Assembly: GCA_001724355.1 (NCBI GenBank)
Contig: MEEF01000011.1
Location: 1 to 52,030, forward strand
Origin: Mesorhizobium sp. SCN 65-20
GTDB taxonomy: Bacteria; Pseudomonadota; Alphaproteobacteria; Rhizobiales; Rhizobiaceae
DNA length: 52,030 bases
Reading direction: 5' to 3'
Shown here in pieces: positions 45,693 through 52,030 of the stretch. Positions within the stretch are counted from its first letter, which is position 1, and each line of letters opens with the position of its first letter. Made by a program: the position numbers and the translations under genes. The notes under the pieces were generated by a model. The model was not told the origin of the DNA and ran no database searches. It saw nothing but the letters and a program-made list of their open reading frames with translations.

Positions 45693-47102
45693 ATGCGACA
45701 GCTTGTGCCCGGCGCGACGATCGATGGCTTCACCCTGACCGAGAAGCTGCCCTCGGGCGGCATGGCAGCACTCTGGAAGGCAAGCCATCCCGACCACGCC
45801 GAAACCATCGTCGTGAAGATCCCCTTCCTCGACCCGGGTGCCGACGCCTCCATCCTGATCGGCTACGAGGTCGAGGAGATGATCCACAAGCGCCTCAGGG
45901 GAACGCATGTGCCGCGCTTCATCGCCTCCGGCGATCTCGCCCACGTCCCCTACGTCGCCATGGAGTTCGTGACCGGGACGAGCCTGGCCGAAAAGGCCGG
46001 AGCCGCGCCCCTGCCGCCCGAAGAGGTCACGCGGATCGGCATCGCAGTCGCTACGGCGCTCGCCGACCTGCATGGCCAGAAGGTCGTCCATCTCGACCTC
46101 AAGCCGGAAAACGTCATCCTGGCCCAGCGCGGCGCGGTGCTACTCGACTTCGGCCTCGCCCGCCATGCGGAGCTCCCCGATCTCCTTGGCGAGGAAAGCT
46201 CGGTGCCGATGGGCACGTCCGCCTACATCTCGCCCGAACAGGTGCTGGGCGAGCGCTCCGATCCGGCGAGCGACGTCTTCGCCCTCGGCTGCATCCTCTA
46301 CCAGCTCGCCACCGGCGAGGAGCCGTTCGGCCGCCCGGCCACCTTCGCCGGGATGAAGCGGCGCCTCTACCATGCTCCGCGCCGCCCCCGGGAGGCCAAT
46401 CCCGCCATCCCGCGCTGGCTGGAGGCGATCGTCATGAAGTGCCTCGAGGTCGACCGTTCCCGCCGTTACGCCGACGCCGATCAACTGGCCTTCGATCTCA
46501 AGCACCCGGACCAGGTGCCGTTGCCGAAGTTCGAGCGCGCCGGCGCCGCGAGCTGGTGGCAGAAGTTCGCGGCCATGTTCCGCCGGCCGGACGACAGCCA
46601 ACTCGTCGGTCCCGCCTCCACCGGCCGCCGCTCGGCCGGCCCTTCGATCGTGCTCGTCGCGGTCGACCTGGCGTCCGGTGTCGATCCCCTTGCCGACGAG
46701 GTGCGCTCCGAAACCGCGCGCCTGCTCGCCGCCCGGCCGGACTCGCGCCTCGCCTGCCTGACGGTGCTCAAGACCGAGATCATCGGCGAGACGAAGCTTG
46801 CCGACGAAACCGGCCGGTCGATCTATCTCAAGCGGCTGGTCGCGCTCAGGGATTGGGCGCGCCTGCTGCAATTGCCCGATGACCGGGTCAGTTTCCATGT
46901 GCTGGAGGCAGTCAGCGCGGCCGATGCCATTCTCCGCTATGCCGAGCAGAACCGCGTCGGCCACATCGTCGTCGGCGCGCGCTCGTCGTCGGCATTCCGC
47001 CGGCACCTCGGCAGCGTTTCGACCAAGGTCGTCGCCGAGGCCCGCTGCTCGGTCTCCGTCGTGCGCCTCGCCGATGGCAGGGACGAAGAAGCGGCCGGTT
47101 GA
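45693..47102 (+). CDS. Serine/threonine protein kinase fused to a universal stress protein domain
   Basis: The protein has 469 residues. The kinase domain spans about 12-272: glycine loop LPSGGMAALWKA (19-30), ATP lysine K42 in VVKIP, E60, catalytic loop HLDLKPEN (133-140, Leu in place of the usual Arg, so a non-RD kinase), DFG 152-154 and SPEQV 180-184. After a linker with one hydrophobic Trp-rich stretch (285-298), residues 317-460 are a USP domain (SIVLVAVDLASG ... HIVVGARSSSAFRRHLGSVSTKVVAEARCSVSVVR). That end contains the G-2x-G-9x-G-like nucleotide-binding signature in altered form. There is no clear transmembrane helix. GGAAG precedes the ATG. The fusion is a known bacterial architecture; targets are unknown. 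Confidence 0.92.
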   Translation: MRQLVPGATIDGFTLTEKLPSGGMAALWKASHPDHAETIVVKIPFLDPGADASILIGYEVEEMIHKRLRGTHVPRFIASGDLAHVPYVAMEFVTGTSLAEKAGAAPLPPEEVTRIGIAVATALADLHGQKVVHLDLKPENVILAQRGAVLLDFGLARHAELPDLLGEESSVPMGTSAYISPEQVLGERSDPASDVFALGCILYQLATGEEPFGRPATFAGMKRRLYHAPRRPREANPAIPRWLEAIVMKCLEVDRSRRYADADQLAFDLKHPDQVPLPKFERAGAASWWQKFAAMFRRPDDSQLVGPASTGRRSAGPSIVLVAVDLASGVDPLADEVRSETARLLAARPDSRLACLTVLKTEIIGETKLADETGRSIYLKRLVALRDWARLLQLPDDRVSFHVLEAVSAADAILRYAEQNRVGHIVVGARSSSAFRRHLGSVSTKVVAEARCSVSVVRLADGRDEEAAG

Positions 47103-47238
47103 CGGCCGCAATTAACGTTACCTGTTCATAAACACCCGCCACAGCCTGCGGTTCGTTGAAAGGCGTGCGGCGGCCTCCGACAATCCGCGCAACAAATTTG
47201 AGTCGCGGCGGCGGGCACCGGACGGCTTGAGGCGAGGC

Positions 47239-47436
47239 ATGCAGAAAGAAATCGAAACGACGGCCAACAAGCTCGCCTGCGACCCGCGCATCAGCGACTA
47301 CGATTTCTGGCGCTCGCTGCGCAACCTCAACAACGAGATCTTCGAGATCGCCAACAACAACGGGCCGATCCCGATCGAGATGCTGCGCTGGCGGGTCATC
47401 CTACGACAGGCGCGCTCGAAGCGCGGCGCGGTGTAG
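47239..47436 (+). CDS. Small conserved hypothetical protein, 65 residues
   Basis: I do not recognise a named family. The product MQKEIETTANKLACDPRISD continues with YDFWRSLRNLNNEIFEIANNNGPIPIEMLRWRVILRQARSK. It is soluble and probably helical with a basic end. A good ribosome binding site (GAGGCGAGG) precedes the ATG at 47239. The 136-nt upstream gap after the kinase gene and the 225-nt gap after it contain no other gene; the latter has small GAAC/GTTC and GCCCC/GGGGC inverted repeats near 47608-47632. Confidence 0.6.
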   Translation: MQKEIETTANKLACDPRISDYDFWRSLRNLNNEIFEIANNNGPIPIEMLRWRVILRQARSKRGAV

Positions 47437-47661
47437 GCCCAGCGAGCTCGAATATTAAATTTCCGTCATGTAGGCGCACCCCGACACTGCCGCCACATTC
47501 GAGGCGAAGCTAGCCCCGCTGGCTTCGCCTTGCCCGCAGCGTCTTCGCCGAGCCCATCGGCGACCCACTGGCGCATTCCGATGCCTCCATGAGCTCGTTT
47601 CCGGTCGGGACGAACGGTTCGCCCCGAGGGGCGCAGCTTTGTTCGCAAGGAGGACTAGAAG

Positions 47662-48342
47662 ATGAGCTTCTCCAGACTTTTGGCCGCAGGCGCATTCGCC
47701 CTCACCGGGGTGGCCTTCGCGGCATTCTCCACGCCAGGCCTTGCCGCCAGTCCCACCGCGGCCCAATCGACCACCAAGGCCTGCAGTCAGCAATACCAGG
47801 CCGCGAAGAAGGCGGACACGCTGAACGGCGAGAAATGGCCTGAGTTCCTGTCGAAATGCAGCGCGTCGCTGAACGCCGCGCCCGCGCCCACCACCACGCC
47901 GACAAAGCAGACGAGCGCGCTGCCGCCGGCAAACACCAGCACCAAGTCCACCAAGTCCGCCGCGGCCGTCTCAGGCACAACAGCCGGCCACCAGACCACC
48001 CAGCAGATCTGCAGCCAGCAGTATCAGGCAGCCAAGTCCGCCGGCACGCTGGGCGGACAGAAGTGGCCGGACTTCCTGTCCAGTTGCAGCGCCAGCATCA
48101 AGAACGACAAGGAGGATGCGGCCGCACCACCGGAGCCGAGCCTTGCGTCGGCTAAGCAGACGGTCGCCACCACCGGGGCGAACGGGAAGCAATTGTCGCC
48201 GGGCCAGATCGCATTCCGCCAGCGCATCCATGAATGCTCGACGGAATGGCAGAGCGAGAAGCAGGCTGGCACCCTTCCCATGGGAGCCAAGTGGCCGCAG
48301 TTCTGGAGCCAGTGCAATGCCAGGCTGAAAGCCCAGGGGTGA
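47662..48342 (+). CDS. Secreted protein with three Cys/Trp repeats
   Basis: This 226-residue protein has a signal peptide (residues 1-28, cleavage near GLA|AS). Three copies of an about 32-residue unit follow, with the pattern C-S-x-x-(Y/W)-Q-x-x-K-x-A-x-T-L-x-G-x-K-W-P-x-F-x-x-x-C. They lie at residues 41-66, 117-142 and 192-218; each Cys pair is 25 or 26 apart and could form a disulfide. The units are separated by Thr/Pro/Lys/Ser-rich linkers. I do not recognise the family by name. A strong AAGGAGG site precedes the ATG. The periplasmic or extracellular location is inferred from the signal. Confidence 0.8.
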   Translation: MSFSRLLAAGAFALTGVAFAAFSTPGLAASPTAAQSTTKACSQQYQAAKKADTLNGEKWPEFLSKCSASLNAAPAPTTTPTKQTSALPPANTSTKSTKSAAAVSGTTAGHQTTQQICSQQYQAAKSAGTLGGQKWPDFLSSCSASIKNDKEDAAAPPEPSLASAKQTVATTGANGKQLSPGQIAFRQRIHECSTEWQSEKQAGTLPMGAKWPQFWSQCNARLKAQG

Positions 48343-48349
48343 GTTCGTC

Positions 48350-48375
48350 GGGGCCCTGGCTTCGGCCTGGGCCCC
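48350..48375. terminator. Stem-loop with a UUCG tetraloop between convergent genes
   Basis: GGGGCCC, a T-T mismatch, then GGC-TTCG-GCC and GGGCCCC form a very stable hairpin with a C(UUCG)G loop, 8 nt after the repeat protein stop. No U-run follows. It probably protects or ends transcripts of both convergent genes. Confidence 0.6.
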
Positions 48376-48395
48376 GGTCAAACTCGGTACGACCT

Positions 48396-49274
48396 CTACC
48401 CGAGCTTCTCCTTGAAGAAGAAGATGGTCCGCCCCCAGGCGAGGTCGGCGGCTGCCTTGTCGTAGCGGGCTTCGGACGTATCGTTGTTGAAGGCGTGCTG
48501 GGCGCCGTCATAGACGAAGACCTGGAAATCCTTCCCAGCCTTCTGCAACGCCGCCTTGTAGGCGTCGATGCCGGCGTTGATGCGCTCGTCCATGCCGGCA
48601 TAGTGCAGCATGAGCGCCGCCTTGATGTTGGCGATCGCGGCTTCGTCCTTGGGCTGCGACCCGTAATAGGCGACGCCGGCGACGAGATCCGGCGCATTGA
48701 CGGCCAGCATGTTGACCTGGCCGCCGCCCCAGCAGAAGCCCACCGCGCCGACCTTGCCGGTCGACAGATCGTTCGACTTGAGGAAAGCAACCGTGGCGAC
48801 GACGTTGGCAATGGTCTGGGCCATGTCCAGTTCGCCGAACATCTCGCGCGCCTTGTCCTCGTCGGCCGGCGTGCCGCCCAGCGGCGACAGGCAGTCGGGC
48901 GCGAGCGCAACGAAACCTTCCAGTGCGATCCGCCGCGCCACGTCGCGGATATGCGGGTTGAGGCCCCGGTTCTCATGGATGACGATCACGGCCGGCAGCT
49001 TGCCCGCCTGGTCGGCCGGATGGACGAGGTAGCCTTTCATCTCGCCGGCACCGCCGGGATAGGTGATATCCTCGGCCTTCAGCCGCTTGTCGTCGTCGGC
49101 GACGATCGCCGCTTGCGCCTGATTGGCCGCAAGCATCGGCGCAATCACGGCCGCCGCCGCCGCCGACCCGGTTAGCTTGGTCAAGGTCTCCATGAAGCCA
49201 CGGCGGTCTAGCGTCAGGTGAGTATACTCGTCATAGGCGTCGATCATTGCCTGGGTGATGGCAGGTCTAGTCAT
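48396..49274 (-). CDS. Dienelactone hydrolase family protein, Tat-exported
   Basis: This 292-residue alpha/beta hydrolase has a twin-arginine signal (LDRRGFMETLTKL at about 22-34, then an Ala-rich stretch to AQA at about 55). The nucleophile is Cys in GFCWGGG (about residue 168) as in dienelactone hydrolases. An acid in HENRGLNPHIRD and a final His in GAQHAFNND complete the usual triad. Location is periplasmic by prediction. The substrate is unknown; a role in aromatic degradation is not supported by neighbours. The ATG at 49274 starts a single gene. Confidence 0.88.
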   Translation of the reverse strand: MTRPAITQAMIDAYDEYTHLTLDRRGFMETLTKLTGSAAAAAVIAPMLAANQAQAAIVADDDKRLKAEDITYPGGAGEMKGYLVHPADQAGKLPAVIVIHENRGLNPHIRDVARRIALEGFVALAPDCLSPLGGTPADEDKAREMFGELDMAQTIANVVATVAFLKSNDLSTGKVGAVGFCWGGGQVNMLAVNAPDLVAGVAYYGSQPKDEAAIANIKAALMLHYAGMDERINAGIDAYKAALQKAGKDFQVFVYDGAQHAFNNDTSEARYDKAAADLAWGRTIFFFKEKLG

Positions 49275-49395
49275 GTCGCGCTCCCTGTCTTGCCTGTAAC
49301 GGCAACGAATTTAACGCGTGAAATCTTCGCTGCTCTCACTGTTACGTGATCCGGCCCGCCGGAATTGCAGCAATCGGGCGGGCGCCAAGGCTGTC

Positions 49396-49938
49396 TCAGT
49401 CGCGGCTCTCCATGAAGCGGATGCGGTTGCCGAACGGGTCGATCACCTCGCACTCCAGCCCCCAGTCCTGATGCTGGAGGCCCGGCCGGTTGTATTTGTA
49501 GTTCTTGGCGATCAGCCCCTTCTGGAACGCCTCGACGCCCTTCATGTAGCAGACCGCAGTGGCACCTGGACTGGCGTCGCCCGAATGCTCGGAGAGGTGC
49601 AGCCTCAGCCCGTCCCGCGACACCTGGCAGTAGAGCGGTGCGCCGAGGTGGAAACGGTGTTCCCAGTCGATCCTGCAGTCGAGGAAGCCCTCGTAGAAAC
49701 CCCTCGCCTTGTCCTCGTCGAATATCCGGAAGATCGGCACCGGCTGGGTGAAGCTCACCGCACCAGCGGCGGGCTCCTCCGGCTTCTCCAGCTTGCTCGA
49801 GAGGACGTTCCAGGTGTCGACGCCGAACTGGCGGGCGACGATCTCAAGGGCCTCGCTGTGGCTGATTTCAAGGTTCTTTTGGGCCAGCGCCTCGCGCATG
49901 GCCTTGGCCATCGCCTTTGCGTCACGATATGTTCGCAT
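49396..49938 (-). CDS. Glyoxalase/bleomycin-resistance (VOC) superfamily protein with N-terminal helical domain
   Basis: This 180-residue protein begins with an about 55-residue helical domain (RTYRDAKAMAKAMREALAQKNLEISHSEALEIVARQFGVDTWNVLSSKL) seen in the glyoxalase-related family. A VOC domain follows: PVPIFRIFDEDKARGFYEGFLDCRIDWEHRF ... LHLSEHSGDASPGATA ... LECEVIDPFGNRIRFMES. It probably binds a metal; the substrate (perhaps an antibiotic or 2-oxoaldehyde) is unknown. The ATG at 49938 is set by GGAAG upstream. Confidence 0.88.
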   Translation of the reverse strand: MRTYRDAKAMAKAMREALAQKNLEISHSEALEIVARQFGVDTWNVLSSKLEKPEEPAAGAVSFTQPVPIFRIFDEDKARGFYEGFLDCRIDWEHRFHLGAPLYCQVSRDGLRLHLSEHSGDASPGATAVCYMKGVEAFQKGLIAKNYKYNRPGLQHQDWGLECEVIDPFGNRIRFMESRD

Positions 49939-50010
49939 GGTCTTCCGATCCCCGGATTCCGGTGAGCGCGTCATCAGTGCCCGCATTGCCGATGCCCTCA
50001 CCGTCCGAAT

Positions 50011-50090
50011 GGATCAGGTTCAGGAAGCCCGTGGATGTGTTCGCCATGCCCCTTGCGGGGCGCGGGCTGCCGGCCACATCCAGCCGTGCG
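50011..50090. other. Candidate structured RNA or regulatory DNA between VOC and uvrD
   Basis: In the 266-nt divergent gap, AGCCCG (50026-50031) is complementary to CGGGCT (50063-50068), and TGGATGTG (50032-50039) to CACATCCA (50075-50082). The order a-b-a'-b' is that of a pseudoknot. Between them GCCCC-TTGC-GGGGC (50048-50061) forms a hairpin. The minus strand also holds GAACCTGATCC, reminiscent of the 3' part of a TPP riboswitch, but the other half is absent. No known RNA family was recognised. Confidence 0.35.
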
Positions 50091-50180
50091 GTCAGCTAGC
50101 CACGGCCGGCATTTCCGGTCAAGACCGCCACTTTCCCCGGCTCAAACCAGAACAAAACAGAGACGGTTCTGGCCTTTCCG

Positions 50181-50202
50181 CCCCGAATCACTACATTCGG
50201 GG
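50181..50202 (+). promoter_or_regulatory. 8-bp inverted repeat covering the uvrD ribosome binding region
   Basis: CCCCGAAT (50181-50188) and ATTCGGGG (50195-50202) form a perfect hairpin that ends two bases before the uvrD ATG. The only Shine-Dalgarno-like sequence (GGGG) is inside its 3' arm, so it could limit translation. It could instead be a DNA operator; no LexA-like GTTC/GAAC repeat was found. Confidence 0.5.
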
Positions 50203-50204
50203 CA

Positions 50205-52030
50205 ATGTCAGACTTTCCGGACGACATGCCGTTTTTCGACGAGCCCGGCGGAATGCCGCCCCGGCCCGGCAGCACACCCGCGCCCAGCGGTATCGCTGCG
50301 CGCGCCATGGCTGCGCGCCAGCACTCCGCGCCCGACTATCTCAAGGGCCTGAACCCCGAGCAGCGCCAGGCCGTCGAGACCACCGAAGGCCCGGTGCTGG
50401 TGCTTGCAGGTGCCGGCACCGGCAAGACGCGGGTGCTCACCACCCGCATCGCCCACATCCTGGCAACCGGCCGCGCCTACCCCAGCCAGGTGCTCGCCGT
50501 CACCTTCACCAACAAGGCGGCGCGCGAGATGAAGCAGCGCATCGGCCTGCTGGTCGGCGAGGCGGTCGAGGGCATGCCCTGGCTCGGCACCTTCCACTCC
50601 ATCGGCGTCAAGATGCTGCGCCGCCACGCCGAGCTTGCCGGCCTGCGCTCCGACTTCACAATCCTCGACACCGACGACGTCATCCGCCTCATCAAGCAGC
50701 TGATCCAGGCCGAAGGCCTCGACGACAAGCGCTGGCCGGCGCGCCAGTTCGCGATGATGATCGACGGCTGGAAGAACAAGGGCCTCGGCCCGTCGGAGAT
50801 CCCCGAGGGCGACGCCCGCTCCTTCGCCAACGGCAAGGGCCGCGAGCTCTACAAGGCCTATCAGGACCGGCTGCAAACACTTAACGCCTGCGACTTCGGC
50901 GACCTTTTGTGCCATCCGATCCGCATTTTCCGCGCCTATCCTGATGTGCTGAAGGAATACCACAAGCGCTTCAAATACATCCTGGTCGACGAGTACCAGG
51001 ACACCAACACCGCCCAATACATGTGGCTGCGCCTGCTTGCCCAGGAAACCGGAGCACCGGGCCAAAAGAACGTCTGCTGCGTCGGCGACGACGACCAGTC
51101 GATCTATGGCTGGCGCGGCGCCGAGGTCGACAACATCCTGCGCTTCGACAAGGATTTCCCGGGTGCTGTCGTCATCCGGCTCGAGCGCAACTACCGCTCG
51201 ACCGCCCATATCCTGGGTGCCGCTGCCCACCTCATCGCCCACAATGAGGGCCGCCTCGGCAAGACGCTGTTCACCGAAAAGGCCGACCCCGACGACGACA
51301 AGGTCAACGTCCACGCCGCCTGGGATTCGGAAGAGGAAGCCCGCGCCGTCGGCGAGGCGATCGAACAGTTGCAGCGCCGCGGCCACGCGCTCAACGACAT
51401 GGCGATCCTGGTGCGCGCCTCGTTCCAGATGCGCGAGTTCGAAGACCGCTTCGTCACGCTTGGCCTGAACTACCGCGTCATCGGCGGCCCGCGCTTTTAT
51501 GAGCGCCAGGAAATCCGCGATGCGATGGCCTATTTCCGCGTCGTCGCCCAAGGTGCGGACGACCTCGCCTTCGAGCGCATCGTCAACGTGCCGAAGCGCG
51601 GCCTCGGCGAGGCCACGATCCGCCAGATCCACGACACCGCGCGTGCCCTTGGCATGCCCATGCTGCAGGCGGCTGCACAGCTTGCCGAGAGCGACGAGCT
51701 CAAGCCCAAGCCGCGGGCAGCACTTCGCGAGGTCGCCGCCAATTTCGAGCGCTGGCAGAAGGCGCTCGACAACACCCCCCACACCGAACTCGCCGAGATC
51801 ATCCTCGAGGAGAGCGGCTACACCGACATGTGGAAGAACGACCGCTCGGCCGAGGCGCCGGGCCGGCTCGAAAACCTCAAGGAGCTGATCCGCTCCATGG
51901 AGGAATACGAGTCGCTGCGTTCCTTCCTCGAACATGTCGCGCTTGTCATGGACGCCGAGCAGGACGAGCAGCTCGACGCCGTCTCGATCATGACGCTGCA
52001 TTCGGCCAAGGGCCTCGAATTCGAGACCGT
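50205..52030 (+). CDS. uvrD: ATP-dependent DNA helicase UvrD/PcrA, N-terminal 608 residues (runs off the right edge)
   Basis: This SF1A 3'-5' DNA helicase works in nucleotide excision and mismatch repair. After a Pro/Gly-rich N-terminal tail (about 45 residues), LNPEQRQAVETTEGPVLVLAGAGTGKTRVLTTRIAHIL contains the Q motif and Walker A. Motif Ia is AVTFTNKAAREM, Walker B ILVDEYQDTN, motif III VGDDDQSIYGWRGA, and motif IV LERNYRST. The frame is still open at 52030, just after TLHSAKGLEFETV (motif V), so roughly 200 residues are missing. The ATG at 50205 lies right after a hairpin. Distinguishing uvrD from pcrA or rep by name is conventional; UvrD is usual in alphaproteobacteria. Confidence 0.95.
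   Translation, partial: MSDFPDDMPFFDEPGGMPPRPGSTPAPSGIAARAMAARQHSAPDYLKGLNPEQRQAVETTEGPVLVLAGAGTGKTRVLTTRIAHILATGRAYPSQVLAVTFTNKAAREMKQRIGLLVGEAVEGMPWLGTFHSIGVKMLRRHAELAGLRSDFTILDTDDVIRLIKQLIQAEGLDDKRWPARQFAMMIDGWKNKGLGPSEIPEGDARSFANGKGRELYKAYQDRLQTLNACDFGDLLCHPIRIFRAYPDVLKEYHKRFKYILVDEYQDTNTAQYMWLRLLAQETGAPGQKNVCCVGDDDQSIYGWRGAEVDNILRFDKDFPGAVVIRLERNYRSTAHILGAAAHLIAHNEGRLGKTLFTEKADPDDDKVNVHAAWDSEEEARAVGEAIEQLQRRGHALNDMAILVRASFQMREFEDRFVTLGLNYRVIGGPRFYERQEIRDAMAYFRVVAQGADDLAFERIVNVPKRGLGEATIRQIHDTARALGMPMLQAAAQLAESDELKPKPRAALREVAANFERWQKALDNTPHTELAEIILEESGYTDMWKNDRSAEAPGRLENLKELIRSMEEYESLRSFLEHVALVMDAEQDEQLDAVSIMTLHSAKGLEFET

Noticed and set aside
49981..50100. TPP riboswitch suggested by GAACCTGATCC on the minus strand
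   Set aside because: The CTGAGA and ACCC half of the thi-box is absent and no thiamine gene is adjacent. The downstream gene is a VOC protein.

Overview
The window looks like chromosomal core DNA of an alphaproteobacterium of the Hyphomicrobiales (rhizobial type, close to Mesorhizobium/Aminobacter and relatives). Evidence for this is the high GC content, a permuted two-piece tmRNA with the tag ANDNYAEARLAA, an alphaproteobacterial-type SspB, the DUF982/DUF4169/DUF2853 and ribbon-helix-helix small proteins, and a putatively leaderless branched-chain amino acid leader peptide. I see no prophage, insertion sequence, CRISPR array or rRNA, and no canonical tRNA gene. The closest things to accessory DNA are a VapBC pair and a nitrile hydratase cluster.

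Layout, left to right. 0-5 kb: the 5' end of ilvC behind a TetR regulator with a near-perfect 27-bp palindrome upstream, a serine hydrolase of the beta-lactamase/esterase fold, the potassium transporter Kup, and PdxJ. 5-10.7 kb: a SpoIIAA-like protein, a compact RecD-like helicase, VapBC, a cobalt-type nitrile hydratase (alpha, beta, accessory) behind a LysE-type exporter, and a 2OG-Fe(II) oxygenase-like protein. 10.8-13.5 kb: ilvB-ilvH (acetolactate synthase) under a transcription attenuator. The attenuator has a 17-residue leader peptide with five consecutive Leu/Ile/Val codons, a terminator hairpin with a U-run, and a promoter that places the transcript start about 3 nt before the leader ATG. 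13.6-18.9 kb: a HerA-type ATPase, a membrane diguanylate cyclase, miaA and serB (divergent, with overlapping 5' ends) and a GNAT enzyme.

18.9-30.6 kb: folA-hflK-hflC-yjeT-degP on the minus strand (folate synthesis and membrane protein quality control), a groEL copy without groES, a DUF982 protein, the methionine importer metNIQ with a structured leader, thyA and a DUF2853 protein. 30.6-36.4 kb: permuted ssrA, a P-loop NTPase, a second diguanylate cyclase, a Bcr/CflA drug exporter divergent from its probable TetR repressor, and sspB with two small proteins. ssrA and SspB belong to the same trans-translation/ClpXP pathway.

36.4-52 kb: a 1289-residue AsmA-like protein, a GNAT-Rnk fusion, a basic conserved protein, another GNAT, a glycolate/D-lactate-type FAD oxidase, a hotdog thioesterase, a metallophosphoesterase directly followed by a Ser/Thr kinase-universal stress protein fusion, a secreted protein with three Cys/Trp repeats, a Tat-exported dienelactone hydrolase, a VOC protein, and the 5' part of uvrD/pcrA running off the end.

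Most of the window is ordinary housekeeping sequence. The more interesting items are the ilv attenuator, the kinase/phosphoesterase pair, the GNAT-Rnk fusion, the repeat protein, and the unexplained RNA-like structures upstream of metN and uvrD.
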